From NCBI GenBank assembly GCA_028707655.1, contig JAQWAN010000062.1, positions 1 through 9,071 on the forward strand: a DNA stretch of 9,071 nucleotides. Direction: 5' to 3'. Positions 1 through 4,976 of the stretch are shown in pieces (position 1 is the stretch's first letter; every line of letters starts with the position of its first letter). This stretch comes from Bacteroidaceae bacterium (GTDB taxonomy: Bacteria; Bacteroidota; Bacteroidia; Bacteroidales; Bacteroidaceae). The position numbers and the translations under genes are program-made. Under the pieces are notes generated by a model. It ran no database searches. It had not been told where the DNA came from and saw only the letters and a program-made list of their open reading frames with translations.

Positions 1-385
1 CAGATTTAACACCTTCTGCAAGTCCTTCCATAGCAACTGGAACTTCCATGATGATAGGTTGATCTTCTACAACTTGGTAAAAATCCATATGTAAAACAGT
101 CTCTTTTACTGGGTGAAATTGCATATCTTTTACAATTGCATTTACTTTTTTGCCGTCAATTGTAAGCTCAACACCGAAAATCTCAGGTGTGTAAATTAAT
201 TTACGTACAGCTTCTGCTGTTACTTTAAAAGCGATAGCTTTAGGAGCTCCTTTTTCGTCTTTCTCTACACCGTATAATACACAAGGTACTTCGTTGTTCT
301 TACGTAATTGTTTAAGTGCTCTTTTTTGTTCTGAAGAACGTTCAGCAATTGTTCTTGCTGTTCCTTGTAATGCAAATGTTTTCAT
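1..385 (-). CDS. rplY: 50S ribosomal protein L25 (Ctc family), 5' part only
   Basis: Ribosomal protein L25 binds 5S rRNA in the large subunit; longer members with a C-terminal extension are called Ctc or general stress protein. The 128 visible residues begin MKTFALQGTARTIAERSSEQ, followed by an L25 core with the segments VPCVLYGV (about 33-40), VKDMQFHPVKE and LHMDFYQV (about 86-103). The frame stays open to the left edge, so the C-terminus is outside the window. The ATG at 383-385 is preceded on its strand by an A-rich leader with no Shine-Dalgarno sequence, as is usual in Bacteroidota. A promoter lies about 110 bp upstream and inverted repeats occupy the leader. The family is certain from the sequence; whether this is the long Ctc form (about 190-200 residues) cannot be seen. 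Confidence 0.95.
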   Translation of the reverse strand, partial: MKTFALQGTARTIAERSSEQKRALKQLRKNNEVPCVLYGVEKDEKGAPKAIAFKVTAEAVRKLIYTPEIFGVELTIDGKKVNAIVKDMQFHPVKETVLHMDFYQVVEDQPIIMEVPVAMEGLAEGVKS

Positions 386-411
386 TTTTTTGTTTTGTTT
401 GTGTTACTCTA

Positions 412-480
412 AATTAAGTTATATATTGCTTAATTCACCATTACACGACGTGACTTTTAGTGTCACAGCGATAAGCTTAT
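412..480 (-). promoter_or_regulatory. L25 leader with inverted repeats (candidate cis-regulatory RNA)
   Basis: The predicted 5' leader holds three dyads. Nearest the promoter is a perfect 10-bp palindrome ATAAGCTTAT (471-480). Next is GTGAC/GTCAC with a 7-nt loop (450-466). Last is a 7-bp AATTAAG/CTTAATT repeat with a 10-nt loop (412-435), ending 26 nt before the start codon. Leaders controlled by the encoded ribosomal protein are known for several ribosomal genes, including L25 in Gammaproteobacteria. That this one works the same way is inference; the stems are short and AT-rich. Confidence 0.35.
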
Positions 481-491
481 TAATGCAGGCG

Positions 492-522
492 CAAAGATAG
501 TTGATTATATGCTTCGGTACAA
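492..522 (-). promoter_or_regulatory. Bacteroidota-type promoter for the L25 gene
   Basis: Read on the minus strand, TATCTTTG (492-499) matches the Bacteroidota -7 consensus TAnnTTTG. A TTG (520-522) lies exactly 20 bp upstream, matching the -33 element. Transcription should start near 484-487, giving a leader of about 100 nt. A second TAnnTTTG match, TATATTTG, lies at 520-527 but has no clear -33 partner. Confidence 0.75.
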
Positions 523-607
523 ATATATGACCGTAAAACTATGCTGCTTTTTGGTTATTTTATTAAGATGTAAAGTGACAATCTCTTCTATTAATGTGTC
601 ATGCTAG

Positions 608-625
608 AAAAAGGATGTCTATCCT
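608..625 (-). terminator. Possible weak terminator downstream of the PUR gene
   Basis: On the minus strand the sequence folds as AGGAT-agac-ATCCT, followed by a run of Ts (608-612 as As on the plus strand, the last being part of the stem). It sits about 120 bp after the stop codon of the PUR gene and before the L25 promoter, which is a sensible place. The stem is only 5 bp, so the call is tentative. Confidence 0.3.
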
Positions 626-662
626 ATCCTAAAAATGGATTTAAATTACCATGACCAGGTTA

Positions 663-725
663 GCCATAATCAACGAAAGCGAGTAGACCTATGATGTATA
701 AGTGCTGTTGATTGTAGTAAATGGC
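663..725. repeat. Interrupted inverted repeat, 12 paired bases
   Basis: GCCATAATCAAC (663-674) can pair with GTTGATT (707-713) and ATGGC (721-725). This gives 7 bp plus 5 bp separated by a 7-nt bulge on one side, with a 32-nt loop. It lies just after the stop codon of the PUR gene. It is not followed by a T-run, so it is not a classic terminator. It may be a 3'-UTR structure or chance pairing. Confidence 0.35.
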
Positions 726-744
726 ATATAAAAATCGTCCAAGA

Positions 745-1137
745 TTAGAAATCTATATCAATTTTAATTTCTTCGTTCGGAAGCACAATAGACGGTGTTT
801 CTTTTTCCATTGTATCTAAGAGATAATTATTCATTCTTTTCCGTTCAAAATGACCTTGTTCATTCTCAATGTAGTCCACCGCTTCTTTTAATCCTTCAGA
901 AAACTTTTCAAAATCCTCTTTGTAAAGGAAAATTTTATGTTTTTCAAAATTGACTTGAGCATTATCTCCTTCACCTATTACTACTTTTTTGCTTTCAGTA
1001 ATCGCTAAAAATAATTCTTCTTTTCTGTTCTTTTTTACATCTAAGTAATAAATGCGTTTTCCAGCCTTGATAGACTTAGAAAACATTATTTCTCTATCCT
1101 TAATATCTGATGTGCTCTTTTTCTGGTAGTCTTCCAT
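745..1137 (-). CDS. PUR family DNA/RNA-binding protein (DUF3276)
   Basis: This 130-residue basic/acidic protein matches the DUF3276 PUR family, which is common in Bacteroidota and related to the PUR-alpha fold. A Borrelia relative, BpuR, binds DNA and RNA. Diagnostic segments are FSKSIKAGKRIYYLDVKKNR (about 19-38), the strand region LFLAITESKK (about 42-51) and HKIFLYKEDFEKF (about 67-79), followed by the helix EGLKEAVDYI. The layout is one PUR repeat of curved beta strands plus a helix; such proteins usually dimerise. The tail from about residue 100 is variable and ends in the acidic EIKIDIDF. The ATG at 1135-1137 is preceded by an A/T-rich leader without a Shine-Dalgarno sequence. The gene is divergent from nusB. 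Its target in the cell is unknown. I found no exact -7 box upstream; the nearest is TGTTTTTG at 1187-1194, with one mismatch. Confidence 0.85.
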   Translation of the reverse strand: MEDYQKKSTSDIKDREIMFSKSIKAGKRIYYLDVKKNRKEELFLAITESKKVVIGEGDNAQVNFEKHKIFLYKEDFEKFSEGLKEAVDYIENEQGHFERKRMNNYLLDTMEKETPSIVLPNEEIKIDIDF

Positions 1138-1219
1138 AAAAATTATGTATGTGTATCGTTAATATAGATTGAATGGGTTGCATTCGCAAAAACAAGTTCA
1201 AAAGTCAGCATTTTTTTTT

Positions 1220-1257
1220 AATGCAGCAAGCATTTCTTCTAAAAAGACCTTTTAGAA
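1220..1257. repeat. Two adjacent hairpins in the PUR/nusB divergent region
   Basis: AATGC-agcaa-GCATT (1220-1234) is followed two bases later by a perfect 8-bp stem TTCTAAAA-agacc-TTTTAGAA (1237-1257). They lie between two divergent genes, about 85-160 bp from either start. Neither is followed by a T-run on the plus strand. On the minus strand the first is followed by a T-rich complement only as As, so terminator function is unlikely. They could be operators or chance dyads in AT-rich DNA. Confidence 0.3.
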
Positions 1258-1312
1258 ATAAAAAAAATGGCAAAAAAGAAAGATGTCATAAAAAAAATAA
1301 GATTTAATCATG

Positions 1313-1339
1313 TTGTCTTGATGAAATTGCCTACTTTTG
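1313..1339 (+). promoter_or_regulatory. Probable promoter of the nusB cluster
   Basis: TACTTTTG (1332-1339) is an exact match to the Bacteroidota -7 box TAnnTTTG. It lies 38 bp before the nusB start codon, so the leader would be about 30 nt. The nearest upstream TTG (1313-1315) leaves a 16-bp spacer, shorter than the usual 19-21, so the -33 element is uncertain. Confidence 0.6.
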
Positions 1340-1377
1340 TATCTTGTTAATAAAGCAATATATATAATAGAATAGTA

Positions 1378-2307
1378 ATGATTAACAGAGCTCTTATTCG
1401 TCTTAAAGTGGTACAGATAGTATATGCGTACTATCAGAATAGTGGAAGAAATATCGATATAGCTGAAAAAGAATTATTTTTTAGTTTGTCGAAAGCATAT
1501 GATTTATATAATTATTTGCTAGATTTAATGGTAGAGGTTACCAGTTATGCGAACAAGCAGATTGAAAAAAAGAAGCATAAGTTTGAGCCCACGGCCGACG
1601 AACTTGCTCCATCAATGAAATTTGTCAATAACAAATTTATCCTTCAACTAAAATCAAACAAACAATTATTGTCATTTATTGAGTCTCAAAAGGCTAATTG
1701 GTCTAATGAAACGGAAATAGTAAAAGTGGTTTACAATAAAATTATCGAGTCGGATGCATATCGTGAATATATGGCGAGTGAAGGTGAAACTTCTTATGCA
1801 GAAGATAGAGAATTATGGCGTAAACTTTATAAACAAGTTATTCTTAATAATGACGAATTGGAGTCAATGTTAGAGGACCTAAGTTTATATTGGAACGACG
1901 ATAAAGAGATTGTGGATACTTTTGTTATCAAAACAATTAAACGTTTTGAAGAGTCTAATGGAGCTGATCAACCACTCCTTCCTCAGTTCAAAGATGAAGA
2001 GGATAAAGAGTACGCTTCTCGTCTTTTCCGTAGAGCACTTCTCAATATTGATTATTACCGAGATTTGATTAATAAGCAAGTTAAGAATTGGGATTTAGAC
2101 CGTGTGGCTTTTATGGATGTAATCGTTATGCAAATTGCATTAGCGGAGATTTTAAGCTTTCCAAATATTCCGATCAGTGTATCGCTGAATGAATATGTAG
2201 AGATAGCTAAGTTTTACAGTACAGCAAAGAGCCCAAGCTTTATTAATGGTACGTTAGACGGAATTGTTAATCAATTGAAAAAAGATAACAAGTTAACTAA
2301 GAATTAA
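1378..2307 (+). CDS. nusB: Transcription antitermination factor NusB (long Bacteroidota form)
   Basis: NusB binds the boxA RNA of rRNA leaders together with NusE (ribosomal protein S10) and promotes antitermination of rRNA operons. This protein has 309 residues, against about 140 in Escherichia coli. The family core is split. The N-terminal helix (MINRALIRLKVVQIVYAYYQ, 1-20) carries the RNA-binding region. The C-terminal helical half starts near residue 216, with WDLDRV at 238-243, then PISVSLNEYVEIAKFYS and SPSFINGTLDGIVNQL. In between, roughly residues 25-205, is a large charged helical insertion typical of this phylum. The ATG follows an A-rich leader and gives the family's normal N-terminus. 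It is the first gene of a close cluster with yajC, ybbR-like and coaE. Confidence 0.93.
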   Translation: MINRALIRLKVVQIVYAYYQNSGRNIDIAEKELFFSLSKAYDLYNYLLDLMVEVTSYANKQIEKKKHKFEPTADELAPSMKFVNNKFILQLKSNKQLLSFIESQKANWSNETEIVKVVYNKIIESDAYREYMASEGETSYAEDRELWRKLYKQVILNNDELESMLEDLSLYWNDDKEIVDTFVIKTIKRFEESNGADQPLLPQFKDEEDKEYASRLFRRALLNIDYYRDLINKQVKNWDLDRVAFMDVIVMQIALAEILSFPNIPISVSLNEYVEIAKFYSTAKSPSFINGTLDGIVNQLKKDNKLTKN

Positions 2308-2348
2308 TACCTTTGGTAGGTAAATATTAATAACAAAAAAAAGAAACT

Positions 2349-2672
2349 ATGAACTTCTCAACTCTATTATTAGATGCTGCTCCATCTGCCCAACAAGGTG
2401 GTGGAATGCAATTTATTATCATGATGGTGGCTATTTTTGCCATTATGTACTTTTTTATGATTCGTCCTCAGAATAAAAAACAAAAAGCGATTACTCGTTT
2501 TCGTCAAAGTTTAGAGGTTGGTCAAGAGGTAATAACTGCCGGAGGTATTTTTGGTAAAGTAAAAAGTATTTCTGACGATAATAAGGTTACATTGGAAATT
2601 GCAGCTGGTGTAAAAATAACAATTGACAAGAACTCTGTTTTTGCATCGGCTCCTGATGCTAATCAAAAATAG
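2349..2672 (+). CDS. yajC: Preprotein translocase subunit YajC
   Basis: YajC is a small inner-membrane accessory protein of the Sec translocase, associated with SecDF. The 107-residue product has a short N-terminal segment with a GGG, then one transmembrane helix at about 21-38 (MQFIIMMVAIFAIMYFFMIR). The family signature RPQNKKQK follows at the membrane boundary. The cytosolic domain contains VGQEVITAGGIFGKV and the end-strand VKITIDKNSV, both conserved in YajC. Length is normal. The start lies 41 nt after nusB, preceded by an A-rich stretch rather than a Shine-Dalgarno sequence. The next gene starts 6 nt after its stop, so co-transcription is likely. Confidence 0.93.
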   Translation: MNFSTLLLDAAPSAQQGGGMQFIIMMVAIFAIMYFFMIRPQNKKQKAITRFRQSLEVGQEVITAGGIFGKVKSISDDNKVTLEIAAGVKITIDKNSVFASAPDANQK

Positions 2673-2678
2673 ACGTAT

Positions 2679-3680
2679 ATGAAACGCTTTTATAGCATTA
2701 CCGCTATAAATCTTATTAAAAAGATAAAAGCTCTTCACTTCAATCAACGAAGTAGAGAAGCTTTTGTCTTTTTGTTTTTTTTATTTATCTCTTTTTGTTT
2801 TTGGTTGATGCAAACGCTCAAGAATAACTTTGAGACAATCGTTCAAATCCCCATTGAACTTGTAAATATTCCCGATAGCGTAACCATAACGAAACAACTG
2901 TCCTCTCCAATTGCTGTATCCATTAAAGACCGAGGCACATTATTGGCGCATTATCGATTTGTTCAACATTTTAAGAAAATAGCTGTAGATTTTAGAAAGT
3001 ACGAGAATAATAGTAGTTATGTGCGCCTAAGTTCAAAGTTGTTTACTTCGCAAATTTCATCTCAATTATCTGCTTCTACTTTTATTGTAACGATTGCTCC
3101 CGATTCAATAGCATATGCCTACTCCAAATCGGAAGGAAAGAAAGTGCCCGTAAGGTTTAATGGCTCTATCGGTGCGAATGAACCAGTTGTTGTAACCGAT
3201 ACCTTGTTTGGTCCAGACTCTGTTTTAATTTATGCGCCTCCCTCGCTACTTGCTACTATCAAACAAGTTGTTACAGAACCGGTTTCCTTTTTGGAGGTGA
3301 AAGAGACCGTTGTATCCCCTGTTAAGATTCAAGAGATAGAGAATGTCAGAATTATTCCCTCTACGGTTAATCTCACTATAGGAACTGACTTATTAACTGA
3401 GAAGACAGTAGCTGTTCCCATTGTAGGTGTTAATTTTCCTGCAGACAAGGTGTTGCATTCTTTCCCCGCAGTTGTTCAAGTAAAATTTAAGGTACCAATG
3501 CGATCCTTTAAAAATGTTTCTTCTGATAATTTCTCGGTAGTTTTCGACTATAACGATATTAAGAAAGACCCTTTTTCCAAGGTCCCTTTACAACTTTTAT
3601 CTTATCCAAAACATCTATTGGGTATTCAACTAATCCCGAATAGGGTGGAGTATGTGTTAGACCAAGTGGCATTTGAGTAA
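2679..3680 (+). CDS. YbbR-like domain protein, membrane anchored
   Basis: This 333-residue protein has a basic cytosolic N-terminus and a single transmembrane helix at about 28-47 (FVFLFFLFISFCFWLMQTL). The rest is an extracytoplasmic region rich in beta strands with YbbR-like repeats. Repeat-like segments begin near residue 55 (VQIPIELVNIPDSV, with SPIAVSIKDRG), near 155 (KVPVRFNG, with PDSVLIYAPPSLL) and near 243 (KTVAVPIVGVNFP, with VVQVKFKVPM). In Firmicutes the related YbbR/CdaR regulates the diadenylate cyclase CdaA. Here no cyclase gene is adjacent, so that role cannot be assumed. The location between yajC and coaE suggests a cell-envelope gene carried in a core cluster. The family call is from domain shape and motifs; function is unknown. 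Confidence 0.8.
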   Translation: MKRFYSITAINLIKKIKALHFNQRSREAFVFLFFLFISFCFWLMQTLKNNFETIVQIPIELVNIPDSVTITKQLSSPIAVSIKDRGTLLAHYRFVQHFKKIAVDFRKYENNSSYVRLSSKLFTSQISSQLSASTFIVTIAPDSIAYAYSKSEGKKVPVRFNGSIGANEPVVVTDTLFGPDSVLIYAPPSLLATIKQVVTEPVSFLEVKETVVSPVKIQEIENVRIIPSTVNLTIGTDLLTEKTVAVPIVGVNFPADKVLHSFPAVVQVKFKVPMRSFKNVSSDNFSVVFDYNDIKKDPFSKVPLQLLSYPKHLLGIQLIPNRVEYVLDQVAFE

Positions 3681-3691
3681 TGCTCCTTTAG

Positions 3692-4327
3692 ATGCGTTTT
3701 AATAACCCCCAATATATGAAGAGCAATAAAAAAGTACATATTGTAGGTATCACAGGTGGTATAGGCTGTGGCAAATCGGTTGTTTCTCAATTATTCTTTC
3801 ATAGAGGTATAGCTGTTTACGATTGTGATAATAGAGCAAAAGAATTGATGGTTAAGCATCTCTCTTTACGCAAAGCACTTATCCATCTTGTAGGAGAAGA
3901 GCTCTTTAAAGATGGTGTGTTTAATAAGCCGTTATTGACTAATTTTCTTTTCTCTAATATAGAAAACAAAGCAAAATTAGATGCATTGGTTCATCCTGTG
4001 GTGAAGGCTGATTTTAGACAATGGGTAGCAGACCATTCTGTTTCTACACTCCTTGTTATTGAGTCTGCTCTGCTGTTTGAAGCGGGATTTACAGATGAGG
4101 TGGATAGCGTGTTAGTTGTTTCCTCTCCTTTAGAATTACGATTGAAACGCATCATGAACCGTGATCATATGTCACTTGATTTAGCAAAAAGAAAGATGCA
4201 GTTTCAGATGGATGAGGAGAAAAAAATCCAATTGGCAGACCTTGTTATTCATAATGATGAGAGACATTCTCTAATAGAACAAATAAATCTCTTTGTTTTG
4301 CGCCTAGAACAGAATCCCCTTTGCTAA
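3692..4327 (+). CDS. coaE: Dephospho-CoA kinase CoaE
   Basis: CoaE phosphorylates the 3'-hydroxyl of the ribose of dephospho-CoA with ATP, the last step of coenzyme A synthesis, in the cytosol. The P-loop is GITGGIGCGKS, with the lysine at residue 28 counted from this start. It is followed by the conserved VYDCDNRAKEL, where the acidic residues bind substrate. Later come ALVHPVV, VIESALLFEAGF, the LID-region RIMNRDHMSLDLAKRKMQFQ and ADLVIHND near the end. All are typical of CoaE. From the first ATG the protein has 211 residues; an ATG at 3716 gives 203 residues with the short N-terminus usual for the family (MKSNKKVHIVG), and either could be real. Neither has a Shine-Dalgarno sequence. It is the last gene of the nusB cluster; I see no hairpin terminator after it. 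Confidence 0.93.
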   Translation: MRFNNPQYMKSNKKVHIVGITGGIGCGKSVVSQLFFHRGIAVYDCDNRAKELMVKHLSLRKALIHLVGEELFKDGVFNKPLLTNFLFSNIENKAKLDALVHPVVKADFRQWVADHSVSTLLVIESALLFEAGFTDEVDSVLVVSSPLELRLKRIMNRDHMSLDLAKRKMQFQMDEEKKIQLADLVIHNDERHSLIEQINLFVLRLEQNPLC

Positions 4328-4363
4328 TTCTTGTTTAAATTGCTCGTTTTTTCTTCAAATACA

Positions 4364-4394
4364 TTGTGAATCTCATTGTGGTGTATTACTTTTG
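4364..4394 (+). promoter_or_regulatory. Bacteroidota-type promoter for the DUF5606 gene
   Basis: TACTTTTG (4387-4394) matches the -7 consensus TAnnTTTG, and TTG (4364-4366) lies exactly 20 bp upstream as the -33 element. This is as good a match as the L25 promoter. The leader would be about 20 nt. A direct repeat CATTGTG (4362-4368 and 4374-4380) overlaps the -33 region. Confidence 0.75.
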
Positions 4395-4421
4395 TTCGGA
4401 ATTTTTTAAATTAAATTTATT

Positions 4422-4859
4422 ATGTTAAAGACAATCTTATCAATTACTGGAAAACCAGGACTTTATAAATTAGTATCACAAGGGAAGAATATGTTTATTG
4501 TTGAATCATTAGGTGATGTGAAGAAACGTCTACCTGTTCATGGCAATGAAAAAGTTATCTCTTTAGGTGACATAGCAATGTTTACAGACGATGCAGAGGT
4601 GCCATTAAGCAAAGTTTTTTCTATTATCGCAGAAAAAGAAAATAAGAATAAAGTTTCTTTAGATGTAAAGAAAGCTTCTAAAGAGGACCTGTTTACTTAT
4701 TTTGCTCAAATCCTACCAGATTTTGATAGAGATAGAGTTTATTCAACAGATGTAAAGAAATTAATTACATGGTATAACCTACTAGTTACTAGTGGTATGA
4801 CCGATTTTGACTTGCCAGAAAAGGAAGCAAAAACAGAAGAAACAGCAGAAGAAGCGTAA
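4422..4859 (+). CDS. Conserved Bacteroidota protein, DUF5606 family
   Basis: I recognise this 145-residue protein as a DUF5606 member from its N-terminus (MLKTILSITGKPGLYKLVSQ) and the following segment LGDIAMFTDDAEVPLSKVF. The function of the family is not known to me. The first 60 or so residues look like a small beta barrel with GKPGLYKL and a strand FIVESL. A helical second part follows (KKASKEDLFTYFAQILPDFDRDRVYSTDVKKLITWYNLL, about 86-124). The last 15 residues are an acidic, low-complexity tail. There is no signal peptide or membrane segment, so it should be cytosolic. It has its own promoter and terminator and so is probably a single-gene unit. In this phylum it often sits near coaE and clpB, as I recall it. 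Confidence 0.8.
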   Translation: MLKTILSITGKPGLYKLVSQGKNMFIVESLGDVKKRLPVHGNEKVISLGDIAMFTDDAEVPLSKVFSIIAEKENKNKVSLDVKKASKEDLFTYFAQILPDFDRDRVYSTDVKKLITWYNLLVTSGMTDFDLPEKEAKTEETAEEA

Positions 4860-4881
4860 AATGATTTACCTACTTCTTCTT

Positions 4882-4926
4882 AAAAGAAAAGAGCAACTAT
4901 TTAATATAGCTGCTCTTTTCTTTTTT
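4882..4926. terminator. Strong, probably bidirectional hairpin terminator
   Basis: A perfect 14-bp stem (4882-4895 with 4911-4924, core AAGAGCA/TGCTCTT) continues after one A-C mismatch with four more pairs around a 5-nt loop. On the plus strand the stem runs into six Ts (4921-4926), 22 nt after the DUF5606 stop. On the minus strand the same stem ends in a TCTTTTCTTTT tract about 50 nt past the clpB stop, so it can end both convergent transcripts. Confidence 0.88.
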
Positions 4927-4976
4927 AAATACTCATTTATTCTTTCCTCATATTAAGGGATAAGCATTCAGATAAA

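Larger units (their letters stand above)
386..744. other. Intergenic region between the PUR gene and the L25 gene
   Basis: No coding region is supported in this 359-bp stretch. It holds the L25 promoter and leader at its left. A weak hairpin at 612-625 and an interrupted inverted repeat at 663-725 lie nearer the PUR gene. The remaining sequence (about 528-605) shows nothing recognisable. Confidence 0.7.

Noticed and set aside
294..500. Open frame of 68 codons on the plus strand
   Set aside because: It lies antisense to the L25 start and leader, has no family resemblance, and ends across the L25 promoter.
1187..1194. TGTTTTTG on the minus strand as a -7 box for the PUR gene
   Set aside because: It has one mismatch to TAnnTTTG and no TTG at the expected distance, so I did not list it as a promoter.
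1885..2079. Minus-strand open frame of 64 codons
   Set aside because: It is the antisense shadow of nusB, whose protein is clearly recognisable.
2511..2747. Minus-strand open frame of 78 codons
   Set aside because: It is antisense to yajC and the start of the ybbR-like gene and has no coding character of its own.
4328..4363. Possible terminator after coaE because of the T-rich stretch
   Set aside because: No stem precedes the Ts, so read-through into the DUF5606 gene cannot be excluded.
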